Positions 25,920 through 36,097 of a stretch of 64,000 nucleotides of DNA are shown here, in pieces. The notes below the pieces were generated by a model. It did no database searches. It saw nothing but the letters and a program-made list of their open reading frames with translations, and was not told the DNA's origin. The first letter of the stretch is position 1, and the number at the start of each line of letters is the position of its first letter. This DNA is from Pandoraea eparura (GTDB lineage Bacteria > Pseudomonadota > Gammaproteobacteria > Burkholderiales > Burkholderiaceae): positions 620,001 through 684,000 of the forward strand of contig NZ_CABPSH010000001.1 in the NCBI RefSeq assembly GCF_902459725.1, written 5' to 3'. The translations under genes were made by a program, and so were the position numbers.

Positions 25920-27539
25920 TCAGGCGTCGAGCCAGATTTGATCGGCAAACATGTAACCCATCAAACCACCCAGTGGGTGCGCCGCGTAGCCCTTGATCTT
26001 GTTGCTAAAGCCATCGAGCGATTCGTTGAAGATCGGGATGCCGACGCCGCCTTGTTCATGCACCAGCGTCTGCATGTCGCCATACATCTGCTTACGCTTG
26101 CCTTCGTTGGTTTCACCTCGTGCTGCCACCAGCAACTGGTCGAACTTCTCGTTCTTCCAGCCCGATTCATTGGTCGGCGAATCAGACTTGAAGAACAGCG
26201 TGAACATCAAGTCGACGGTCGGGCGCGGATTGATGTTGCCGTACGACAGCGGATGCTTGGCCCAATGGTTCGACCAGTAACCGTCGGCCGGCATTCGCTT
26301 GATGTCCAGGTTCAGGCCGATCTTCTGCGCCGACAATTGCAGGATCTGCGCCATCTCGACCGAACCGGTGGCAGCCGTCGACGCAATCAGAGGCAGGGTC
26401 ATGCCGGCCATGCCGGATTTCTGCAGATGAAACTTGGCTTTGTCCAGGTCGAACGGGCGTTGCGGCAGGCCGGCCAGGTAGTAACGGTTATTCGCCTGGA
26501 CCGGCTGGTCGTTGGCAATGGTGCCGTAACCGCGCATGGAAGCCTTGAGGATGGCTTCGCGGTCCAGCATGTACTTCATCGCCATCACGAAGTTCGGGTT
26601 CTTCACCGGGCCGAGATTGTCGCGCATGATGAGATCGGTGTAATTACCGGTCTTCGACTCGAACAGCGTGCAGCGGGAATCGGCCGTGAAGTTCGGCGCC
26701 GAACGCGGGTTGACAGGATTGATCAACTGCACGTCGCCCGACAATAGCGCGTTGACGCGCGCGGCCTCGTCGGGAATCGAAAAGCATTCGATCTCGTCGA
26801 GGTAGGGTTTGCCCGGCTTCCAGTAGTTGTCGTTGCGCACGCCGATCGAGCGCACGCCGGGGCGGAATTCCTTGCACTTGTACGGACCGGTACCGTTCGC
26901 GGTGGTGAAATCGGTCGCGCCATCCTTGATGATCAGGAAATTGGATGTGCCCAGCAAGGCGGGCAAGTCGGCATTGGCTGCCGTCAGCTTGATCTGAAGT
27001 TCGTTCGGGCCGGTGGCCTTGATCTCCTCGAACTGGTCGGCCACTGTCTTGACTTTGGAGGCGGTGGCGGGATTCTTGTGGCGCATCAGGGAATACACGA
27101 CGTCGGCAGAGGTCAGCGGCTTGCCGTCATGGAAGCGCACATCCTTGCGCAACTTGACGGTCCATAGCGTCGCGTCCTTTGTGTCGAACGATTCGGCCAG
27201 CGACATCTGCGGCGCCAACTTGGTGTCCAAGGTGGTCAGGCCGTTGTAGAACATGAAGTGCCGCACGTAGTCGATGATGTTGCCGCCCTTGGCTGGGTCC
27301 AGCGTGTCCGCCGTGGAGCCTGTGGACACGGCCACACGGATCTTGCCGCCCTTCTTCGGGGTCTGGGCGAACGCATTGCCGGCATGTGTCAGCAGGCCGC
27401 CGGCGGTGGAGGCCAGCATGCCGCTGGCCAGGAGTATGCGCATCAATTCACGGCGTGTAACGCCGCGGCCGAGGTCATCGACGATGCGGTTGCTGGTCTC
27501 GGAATGCTGCGGGTCGATGTCGAATTTCTTGTTGCCCAT
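25920..27539 (-). CDS. Periplasmic substrate-binding protein of the peptide/opine ABC importer
   Basis: The 539-residue protein belongs to the SBP_bac_5 (DppA/OppA) family: SLAESFDTKDATLWTVKLRK and DVRFHDGKPLTSADVVYSL are typical. The N-terminus has TRRELMRILLASGMLAST and an Ala-rich stretch ending in GNAFA, a twin-arginine-like signal with a likely cleavage site after AFA. Family members bind peptides, opines, nickel or glutathione. It is placed directly before the permeases and the flavoprotein dehydrogenase, so it probably captures the substrate that enzyme oxidises. Confidence 0.92.
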   Translation of the reverse strand: MGNKKFDIDPQHSETSNRIVDDLGRGVTRRELMRILLASGMLASTAGGLLTHAGNAFAQTPKKGGKIRVAVSTGSTADTLDPAKGGNIIDYVRHFMFYNGLTTLDTKLAPQMSLAESFDTKDATLWTVKLRKDVRFHDGKPLTSADVVYSLMRHKNPATASKVKTVADQFEEIKATGPNELQIKLTAANADLPALLGTSNFLIIKDGATDFTTANGTGPYKCKEFRPGVRSIGVRNDNYWKPGKPYLDEIECFSIPDEAARVNALLSGDVQLINPVNPRSAPNFTADSRCTLFESKTGNYTDLIMRDNLGPVKNPNFVMAMKYMLDREAILKASMRGYGTIANDQPVQANNRYYLAGLPQRPFDLDKAKFHLQKSGMAGMTLPLIASTAATGSVEMAQILQLSAQKIGLNLDIKRMPADGYWSNHWAKHPLSYGNINPRPTVDLMFTLFFKSDSPTNESGWKNEKFDQLLVAARGETNEGKRKQMYGDMQTLVHEQGGVGIPIFNESLDGFSNKIKGYAAHPLGGLMGYMFADQIWLDA

Positions 27540-27621
27540 GTTTGCCTCCTCAAGAGTCTCGAATGAATGTTACGCCAGTGTTTTCACCACTGCCGGTTTG
27601 CATTGATCGTGTCTCTTCCGA

Positions 27622-28899
27622 TCAATGCAACCAGTCCTGCAACCGATAGTAGGCACCTACGATCGGCAAAAACCAGGGCTTCCCAAAATGGCCGGGCACT
27701 GCCGGCCATTCCAGTTCCCGCCATGGATTCCGTTCCGGGCTCCCGGCCATGACATCGGCCATGACCTGCCCCATATGCACGGACATCTGCACACCATGTC
27801 CGCTGTATCCGGTCGAGTAGTACATGCCGCGATGCTCGCCCGCGCGCGGCAAGCGGTCCGCAGTCATGTCGACCAGTCCACCCCAGCAGTAATCGATGCC
27901 CACCTCGCACAACTCAGGGAAAAATTCTTCCATTGCAGCGCGCAGGATGCGACCGCTCTTCTGATCGGAACGCGGATTGGACATCGCAAAGCGTGCGCGC
28001 CCGCCAAAGATCAAACGGTTGTCGGGCGATAGACGGAAGTAATTGCCGACGTTCTTCGAGGTGACATAGTTGCGGCGCTGCGGCAGCAGGCGATCGAGCA
28101 AGGCCGTGTCCAGCGGTTCGGTAGCGATGATGAAGCTGCCCACCGAGATCATGCGGCGGCGGAAATAGAAGAATGGACCCGTACGGGCATTTCCAGTGGC
28201 CAGCAGGACTTGCTTGGCATCGAGGGTGCCGCGACCGCTGGTCACGCGAAAGCCGCCATCGGAAAGGCGCTCCAGTCCGGTCACCGGCGCGCCTTCAACA
28301 ACACGCGCTCCGCTTCGGGCAGCGGCCTCTGCCAGCCCGACGCCGAACTTGCCCACGTGCAGTTGTGCGCTGGCTTTCTGTAGAAGCCCGCCAAAGAATT
28401 TGTCGGAACCGATTTCGTCCCGGATGCGGGCTGCCGACACCATCTCGGCATGCGGGTCGACTTCGCGGCGCAGGAGTTCGCAGGAGCGCTCCAGCTTGGC
28501 GTAATGTTCGGGCTTGGCGGCCAGCTTGATCTTGCCGACACGCTTGAAGTCACAGTCGATGCGCTCCTGCTTGACCAGCGCCTCGACCGTATGGAACGCC
28601 GCGTCGTAAGCCTGGTAGAAGGCGCGCGCCTTCTCCAGGCCGAGACGTCCAGCCAACGAACCGAAATCATGCGCCAGGCCGCTGCTGCAGTGACCGCCAT
28701 TGCGTCCGGATGCCTCGCCCACGACGCGGCCCGCTTCGAGCACGACCACGGAGGCGCCGCGCCTGGCCAGCGCAAGCGCCGCCGACAACCCGGTAAAGCC
28801 CGCCCCGACCACAACGATATCGGCACGTCCTGACACCGGTCCCGGCGCACCGCCGGTGAAGGCAGGTGCGGTATCGAGCCAATAGGATTCCAGTTTCAT
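27622..28899 (-). CDS. FAD-dependent amine oxidoreductase (PuuB/DAO family)
   Basis: The 425-residue protein has DIVVVGAGFTGLSAALALAR and LEAGRVVGEASGRNGGHCSS, the latter close to the PuuB gamma-glutamylputrescine oxidase pattern, and the C-terminal GYSGHGVQMSVHMGQVMAD. The family oxidises secondary or primary amines with FAD. Next to an aldehyde dehydrogenase (29951) the pair would convert an amine to an acid, as PuuB and PuuC do. The start is the ATG at 28899, chosen because homology begins there; the ribosome site is weak. It lies between the HAD gene and the transporter in one operon. Confidence 0.87.
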   Translation of the reverse strand: MKLESYWLDTAPAFTGGAPGPVSGRADIVVVGAGFTGLSAALALARRGASVVVLEAGRVVGEASGRNGGHCSSGLAHDFGSLAGRLGLEKARAFYQAYDAAFHTVEALVKQERIDCDFKRVGKIKLAAKPEHYAKLERSCELLRREVDPHAEMVSAARIRDEIGSDKFFGGLLQKASAQLHVGKFGVGLAEAAARSGARVVEGAPVTGLERLSDGGFRVTSGRGTLDAKQVLLATGNARTGPFFYFRRRMISVGSFIIATEPLDTALLDRLLPQRRNYVTSKNVGNYFRLSPDNRLIFGGRARFAMSNPRSDQKSGRILRAAMEEFFPELCEVGIDYCWGGLVDMTADRLPRAGEHRGMYYSTGYSGHGVQMSVHMGQVMADVMAGSPERNPWRELEWPAVPGHFGKPWFLPIVGAYYRLQDWLH

Positions 28900-28945
28900 C
28901 GCCGCGCCCTGTCTTGATGGCTTTCCGGATTCATGGACGTTGTGC

Positions 28946-29617
28946 TTACAGACCGACCAGAGCCGGCAGACCGCCAAGATCCTTCATTTCGTGGGAACCC
29001 CAGACCGGCCAGCTCGGCTCGTGTCCACGCGCGATGAACGCGCGGTTCTTGATGCCGATGTCATCCGCCGACAGATGGTCGTAGCGATAGCTCGACGACA
29101 CATGCAGGATGTCCTCCGGGTTACAGCCCAACTGATCGATCATGTATTCGAAAGCTTGCAAGCGCGGCTTGTAGGCTTGCGCCTGCTCGGCGGTGTAGAC
29201 GCGGTGGAATGGAGCCCCCAGCTTCTCGACGCTGTGGGGAATCAGGTCATTCATGGAGTTGGAGAGGATCACCAGCCGGTATTCCTTGGCCAGCCTAGCC
29301 AGCGCATTCGGCACGTCCGGGTGGGGATTCCAGGTCTTCACCGCTTCGTAGAACTCGAGGCCTTCGTTGTCGCGGCATTCGAAACCCCAACGGCGACAGG
29401 TGCGCTCGACGGAATTGCACAGGATTTCGTCGTACGGCCTGAAGTCGCCCATCACTTCATCCAGGCGATAGCGCGCGAAGTCGGTGGTGAACTGCTTCAT
29501 ATTCTCGGGAGAGACACGGTCGGCGAAAAGTTCTTCCATCTTCTCTTTCATCTGGAAGTTGATCAGCGTTCCGTAGCAATCGAAGGAAATGTATTTCGGC
29601 CTCAAGTTGGTAGTCAT
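28946..29617 (-). CDS. Haloacid dehalogenase-like hydrolase, type II (second copy)
   Basis: The 223-residue protein matches the HAD at 14033 motif by motif: YISFDCYGTLINFQM, VILSNSMNDLIPHSVEKLG, QAYKPRLQAFEYMIDQLGC and HVSSSYRYDHLSADDIG. It is the first gene after repeated-element copy D and heads the flavin oxidoreductase and transporter genes. Two related HAD enzymes heading two amine operons on one island suggest a shared type of step. True 2-haloacid dehalogenation is known in the family but not shown here. Confidence 0.86.
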   Translation of the reverse strand: MTTNLRPKYISFDCYGTLINFQMKEKMEELFADRVSPENMKQFTTDFARYRLDEVMGDFRPYDEILCNSVERTCRRWGFECRDNEGLEFYEAVKTWNPHPDVPNALARLAKEYRLVILSNSMNDLIPHSVEKLGAPFHRVYTAEQAQAYKPRLQAFEYMIDQLGCNPEDILHVSSSYRYDHLSADDIGIKNRAFIARGHEPSWPVWGSHEMKDLGGLPALVGL

Positions 29618-29950
29618 GGTTCAGATTCCTGTGTGTGACAAATTCGTGCCTGCGGAGTCGCTGCGTCCGGTCGGCGGCCCTGGTCGAGAAGCGCGTTCAC
29701 GCTTGCTTTGCGTTGCGTTCTGCACTCGCGAAAACGTTGTCTCCTGATGAGTATTACAGCACCGCCTTCTCGTATGAATGTCTTGTTTTGAGTGGGTCCA
29801 AACACAGAAATGGTGGTATTTGAAGCATCACTCAGCATAATTTGCTGCCCCCCCGAAATTGGCCGCGCCGGCGTGGCTGCAGACGCGGAATTTCTGCCCT
29901 TTTCAAGGGCGGAAATGCACGCCGCGACAGAAAATGCCGCTGCGGCCATC
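29618..29950. other. Promoter region between aldehyde dehydrogenase and HAD genes
   Basis: No gene is seen. It contains copy D of the repeated element on the minus strand (29848-29799), about 180 bases upstream of the HAD start, so the leftward operon may have its own promoter here rather than depending only on transcription from the aldehyde dehydrogenase. Confidence 0.45.
29799..29848 (-). promoter_or_regulatory. Repeated element copy D (candidate Lrp-type operator)
   Basis: Read on the minus strand it has AAATTATGCTGAGTG, then CAAATACCACCATTTCTG and TGTTTGG, matching copy B block by block with two extra bases in the spacing. It precedes the HAD/flavin oxidoreductase/transporter operon. 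Confidence 0.5.
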
Positions 29951-31435
29951 TCAGCCGTTCTTCGCGAAATCGACCAGCACGCTCTTGAAGCGCAAGTTCG
30001 CCTCATACGCCTGACGGCCGAGGTCCTTGCCAATACCGGAGCGCTTGTAGCCGCCGGTCGGGATCACATAATCCGAGCTGCGGCCATAACGATTGATCCA
30101 TACCGTGCCCGCTTCGATGCCGCGTGCCATGCGCAATGCACGGCCGATATCGGCGGTATGGACGCCGGCCGCCAGGCCGTACTCTGGATGGTCGGCCAGC
30201 ACCAGCGCCTCCTCCTCGTCATCGAAGACCTGCACCGTGATCACAGGTCCGAAGATTTCCGCTTTGACCGCGTCCATGCGGCTGTCGACATTGCTCAGAA
30301 GGGTCGGCTGGTAGAACGCGCCTTCGTTGCCGGTTGCAATGCGACATCCGCCTGCAACAACGCGTGCGCCTTCCGTCACCGAGCGCTGCACGATGCCGTC
30401 GATTCGCTCCATTTCCCGTTTCGAAATGATCGGGCTCATGGTGGTGCCAGGATCCCAGGTATTGCCGGCCTTGAGTTCCGCAAAGATCGCGCAAAGGCGC
30501 TCGACAAAGCGGTCGGCGACGGCGCGCTGCACGATCAGGCGCGACCCGGCCACGCAGACCTGACCGGCATTGAGCGTGATGGCGCGCGCAACGGTACGCG
30601 CGGTTTTTTCCAGGTCAGGCAGGTCGGCGAAGACGACTTGCGGACTCTTGCCGCCCAACTCGAGGGTCACCGACTTGGTGCCGTGTTCCGCGCACGTGGC
30701 CATGATGGCGGCGCCGGTCCTGGTCGAGCCAGTGAAGGTGACTTTCGAAATCCGTGGATGGCGGCACAGGGCATCGCCGGTGGTGCGGCCGTCGCCCTGC
30801 ACGATGTTGAAGATCCCTTCCGGCATGCCGGCCTCGATCGCCAGTTCGGCCAGGCGCAGGATGCTGAACGGCGTCATCTCGGAAGGCTTGAGCACGACCG
30901 CATTTCCTGCAGCGAGCGCCGGCGCCACCTTCCACGATCCCATCACGAGCGGCAGGTTCCAGGGCGCGATGGCGCCGATGACACCGTAGGGTTCCGCGAT
31001 GGTCATGCCGAGATTGTCGTTGCGGGTCGGCAAAACGTCGCCGCCGATCTTGTCGGCCCACTCCGCGAAGAAACGAATGCCGTCCGCTGTAAACGGCACG
31101 TCCCAGGTGGCCACGTCCTTGACCGGCCGAGTCGAACCGGTCGCTTCGAGCGGCGCCAGGGTCTTCACATCGGCATCGATGAGGTCCGCCCAGCGCCGCA
31201 GGATGCGCGCACGCTCACGCGGCGCGCAACGCGCCCAGTTGCTGCTTCTGAAGGCGTGCCAGGAATCCTGCACCGCCTGGTCGACTAGGTCGGCATCTGC
31301 CACCGGCAGGCCGGCATAGCTCAGACCGTCCGATGGCCGCTTCACGTCCATCGTGTCGGCACTGCCCTCGACATAGCGTCCGCCGATAAAATGCGCACTG
31401 CGCACTGCCACCTGATCCGGGTCGAAACATTCCAT
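29951..31435 (-). CDS. NAD-dependent aldehyde dehydrogenase
   Basis: The 494-residue protein has the family motifs: cofactor region GVIGAIAPWNLPLVM, general base in LELGGKSPQVVF, the catalytic cysteine in NAGQVCVAGSRLIV, and the ending GGYKRSGIGKDLGRQA. It resembles PuuC/betaine-aldehyde and aminoaldehyde dehydrogenases more than GabD. AAAAGGATAGGCG precedes the ATG at 31435. It probably oxidises the aldehyde made by the flavin amine oxidase downstream or by the phospholyase pathway. It is the first gene of the long leftward series. Confidence 0.9.
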   Translation of the reverse strand: MECFDPDQVAVRSAHFIGGRYVEGSADTMDVKRPSDGLSYAGLPVADADLVDQAVQDSWHAFRSSNWARCAPRERARILRRWADLIDADVKTLAPLEATGSTRPVKDVATWDVPFTADGIRFFAEWADKIGGDVLPTRNDNLGMTIAEPYGVIGAIAPWNLPLVMGSWKVAPALAAGNAVVLKPSEMTPFSILRLAELAIEAGMPEGIFNIVQGDGRTTGDALCRHPRISKVTFTGSTRTGAAIMATCAEHGTKSVTLELGGKSPQVVFADLPDLEKTARTVARAITLNAGQVCVAGSRLIVQRAVADRFVERLCAIFAELKAGNTWDPGTTMSPIISKREMERIDGIVQRSVTEGARVVAGGCRIATGNEGAFYQPTLLSNVDSRMDAVKAEIFGPVITVQVFDDEEEALVLADHPEYGLAAGVHTADIGRALRMARGIEAGTVWINRYGRSSDYVIPTGGYKRSGIGKDLGRQAYEANLRFKSVLVDFAKNG

Positions 31436-31755
31436 CGCCTATCCTTTTCATGAATACGGATGAGACCGGCGCTAGGAATGGCAACCCGGCCCACATGACG
31501 CTGAATGAATTTTACGAGTGCCCTCGAAGCATTTTGCGCGGTCTTGCCCACTCCGAACGGCACAAGCTTGCGTTCTGGCGCAACGGACAGACGATCATTT
31601 CGAATTGCATTTGCCCCGTCGTCAGACGCTCTTTCATATGGCAAGATGCCAGCAATCGACCGAGTCTTCGGACTATCGAAATGTGATCCGCTACGCTGTG
31701 CAAAAGCAACGCAGCTTTTGTTGCCGCAGTTGGCAAGGCAGATGAGGAGCAAAGC
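31436..31755. other. Divergent promoter region
   Basis: About 320 bases between the leftward aldehyde dehydrogenase and the rightward acetyltransferase. No gene and no clear copy of the repeated element is seen; promoters for both directions should be here. Confidence 0.4.
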
Positions 31756-32619
31756 ATGAATGATCGAAAGGCGAACAGCGGCATCCGCTACCGCAGGATG
31801 ATGGCCGATGACCTGCCGGCCGCACACAAGCTGTCACTGTCGACGTTGTGGCCGCACCGGCTGGAGGACTGGAAGTTCGTTCATGAACTCGGCGAGGGCA
31901 TCGTCGCTGAAGGCGAGTCCGGCATTATCGGGACGATCATGTGCTGGCTGCACGGCTCCAACTACGCCTCGCTCGGTATGACGATTGTCTCGCCCGACCA
32001 TCGGCATCAAGGCATTGCCAAGGAACTGGTTTCCCGCATCCTCGAGGAAATCGGCAACCGCACCGTCATGCTGAATACCACCGCGAACGGCGTGCCATTG
32101 TTTGAACGTTTCGGCTTTGTACAGAGCGGCTGGGCCCACCGACACCAAGGCAGCGTCTTCCGCACGCCGTTCGTGCCGCTCGGCCCTGGCGAGCGCATCC
32201 GCCCGACCAGCCCGCGCGACGAGGCTGCCTTGGCGAATATGGCCAACCGCTCGACCGGCGTGCCGGGCGCCACCGTGATCAAGCACTTGCTGACAGTCGG
32301 CGACGCCGTCGCCATCGACCGCTACGGCGAGCTGATCGCCTTCGCCGCTCTGCGCAAGTTCGGTCTGGGCTATGTCATCGGCCCGGTCGTCGCTCCCGAT
32401 GCCGAGCGCGCCAAGGCCTTGATCGCCCACTGGGCGGGCACGCATGCAGGTTCGTTCGTGCGCGTCGACGTACCGGGCAGCAGCGGCCTCAGCCCCTGGC
32501 TCATCGAGATGGGCCTGGTTCAGGTCGACGAGACGGTGACCTCGATGGTACGAGGCGAACCGCCGCGGCCCGAGCCGGCGGTCACGCGCTTCGCGCTGCT
32601 CAGTCATTCGCTCGGTTAG
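31756..32619 (+). CDS. GNAT N-acetyltransferase, two-domain type (first of a tandem pair)
   Basis: The 287-residue protein has an N-terminal GNAT domain (about residues 8-140) with the acetyl-CoA loop VSPDHRHQGIAKELVSRIL and FERFGFVQSG, and a C-terminal domain of the Acetyltransf_18 type (about 155-285) with FGLGYVIGPVVAPDAERAK. GAGGAGC precedes the ATG. It is followed by a clear paralogue 119 bases later. Such enzymes acetylate small amines or amino acids; here the product might be an N-acetylated intermediate of the imported amine. The substrate is unknown. Confidence 0.85.
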   Translation: MNDRKANSGIRYRRMMADDLPAAHKLSLSTLWPHRLEDWKFVHELGEGIVAEGESGIIGTIMCWLHGSNYASLGMTIVSPDHRHQGIAKELVSRILEEIGNRTVMLNTTANGVPLFERFGFVQSGWAHRHQGSVFRTPFVPLGPGERIRPTSPRDEAALANMANRSTGVPGATVIKHLLTVGDAVAIDRYGELIAFAALRKFGLGYVIGPVVAPDAERAKALIAHWAGTHAGSFVRVDVPGSSGLSPWLIEMGLVQVDETVTSMVRGEPPRPEPAVTRFALLSHSLG

Positions 32620-32738
32620 ATCCATTGATAGTTCGCTGCGGGCAGGAAGAGAGTCCGCCTCCCGCTCAGCCACCAGTTCCCGTCGGGGGAGTGCTTCATC
32701 ACCACCTCGTCGAACAGACGACGCACAAGGAAAACACC

Positions 32739-33599
32739 ATGACAATTCAGACAACCGATACCGCAGTCACTTATCGCCGGATGACTGAAAACGACCTGTC
32801 CGCAGCACATGCGCTATCGCAGGCTGTGGGCTGGCTGCATCGCCCTGAAGACTGGCAATTTGTCCTTCGACTCGGCACCGGCTTCGTTGCAGAAGAAGAC
32901 GGCGCAATGATCGGCACCGCTCTGTGCTGGAAACAGGGAGATTCGCATGCATCGCTTGGAATGATCATCGTTGCGCCGGAACATCAGGGCAAAGGCATCG
33001 GCCGCGCGCTGATGAACCTGGTGCTGGAGGTGCTCGGCAACCGCTGCACGCTGCTCATCGCGACAGCCGCCGGGCAGCCGCTCTATGAACGCCTTGGCTT
33101 TGTGGCGACGGGCACCATCCATCAGCACCAGGGCACGATGACGCCGATCGCTCCTGTAGCACGCGCCGCCGGGGAAAGCATCCGCCTGGCCGAACCGGGC
33201 GACATCGAAAAAATCGTCGAACTGGCGAATCGGGCCACCGGCATGTCGCGCGACAATCTGGTGAAACAGTTGGCCTCCGTAGCGGAGGCTGCCGTGCTTG
33301 AACGTAATGGGGAACTTGTGGGCTTCTCCATGATGCGCCGCTTTGGCCGCGGCCACGCCATCGGGCCGGTGGTGGCTCCCGACTGCGAAGGTGCGAAGGG
33401 ACTGATCGCACACTGGTCGGGCGCCTATGCCGGTTCCCTCGTCCGTGTGGATGTCACGGGCGCGAGCGGCTTGGGTACTTGGCTCACCGAAGCGGGGCTG
33501 GTGGAGGTCGGTGCCGGCGTGGCCATGGCACGCAACGGCGGGCCATGGCAGCAGGAAACCGTCAAGCAGTTTGCCATCATTAATCAGGCACTCTGCTGA
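32739..33599 (+). CDS. GNAT N-acetyltransferase, two-domain type (second of a tandem pair)
   Basis: The 286-residue protein matches the gene at 31756 throughout: YRRMTENDLSAAHALSQAVG, VAPEHQGKGIGRALMNLVL, YERLGFVATG and FGRGHAIGPVVAPDCEGAK. It is therefore a tandem duplicate that has diverged. The ATG at 32739 follows AAGGAAAACACC; longer upstream frames lack a site. Both copies keep the acetyl-CoA loop, so both may be active, possibly on different amines. Confidence 0.86.
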   Translation: MTIQTTDTAVTYRRMTENDLSAAHALSQAVGWLHRPEDWQFVLRLGTGFVAEEDGAMIGTALCWKQGDSHASLGMIIVAPEHQGKGIGRALMNLVLEVLGNRCTLLIATAAGQPLYERLGFVATGTIHQHQGTMTPIAPVARAAGESIRLAEPGDIEKIVELANRATGMSRDNLVKQLASVAEAAVLERNGELVGFSMMRRFGRGHAIGPVVAPDCEGAKGLIAHWSGAYAGSLVRVDVTGASGLGTWLTEAGLVEVGAGVAMARNGGPWQQETVKQFAIINQALC

Positions 33600-33676
33600 T
33601 TATTGACGCAATTTCACAAGCGAGTTCAATTTTTCTATTGGTAGGGCGGGGACTTTTAAATCCATTCTGGGGAAGC

Positions 33677-33808
33677 TTATTCAACAGGCTTGTAAATTTC
33701 AGAAAAGTCGCATGAACCCCAGTTCCCACCGGTCAATACGGTGCAAATTTTCTCGTCCCGTCTGATTTTGATGGCACTGGCCAATAACGCGCCAATATCA
33801 ATCGACGT
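33677..33808 (-). pseudogene. C-terminal remnant of a second threonine-dehydratase-like gene
   Basis: The leftward frame reads TSIDIGALLASAIKI, RRDEKICTVLTGGNW and DFSEIYKPVE, then a stop at 33679-33677. It parallels the end of the intact enzyme at 15455 ([37 protein letters not shown]). Everything upstream has been replaced by a transposase fragment. It is a diverged paralogue, not a recent copy. Confidence 0.82.
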
Positions 33809-33866
33809 GATCGAGGGCTGGCGGCAGCATTACAATCGGGCCCGTCCGCTTTCCAGTCTGGGCTAA
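33807..33866 (+). pseudogene. C-terminal scrap of an IS3-family transposase (OrfB)
   Basis: The frame reads VIEGWRQHYNRARPLSSLG then TAA at 33864. This matches the end of IS3 OrfB integrase-domain proteins (pattern I-x-W-R-x-x-Y-N-x-x-R-P-H-S-S-L-G). The catalytic DDE part is missing. It marks the break point in the threonine-dehydratase remnant. Confidence 0.7.
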
Positions 33867-34043
33867 GAAAGCTCCGAAGCATTCAGCAAGAAGACTGCAC
33901 GAGCTTTATAAATCGGAGCTATCCCAAGTTAGTCTGGCCCGAAAAAGCGGGCGGGTTCACAACTCTCTATTTTGCCAACGCCTTTCCGGTTTCTTCCGGC
34001 TTCAGATTCATTTTTTCCCTCATGTAGTCAGTCATGGCACCGC

Positions 34044-36026
<1,983 letters not shown>

Positions 36027-36097
36027 GATTCCTCAAAAGATTTTTTTGCAGATAACAATATCGACAAGAGCAGTCCCATTCTCCGGTGGCCTGCCGT

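Larger units (their letters stand above)
33600..34043. other. Rearrangement scar between acetyltransferase and acs
   Basis: No intact gene. It holds the C-terminal remnant of a threonine dehydratase (33677-33808, leftward) abutting an IS3-type transposase tail (33807-33866, rightward), then about 180 bases in which nothing was recognised. Confidence 0.5.

Noticed and set aside
28946-29617. Organohalide degradation island because of two haloacid dehalogenase-like genes
   Set aside because: No haloacid permease or other dehalogenation gene is present and both HAD genes are embedded in amine operons.
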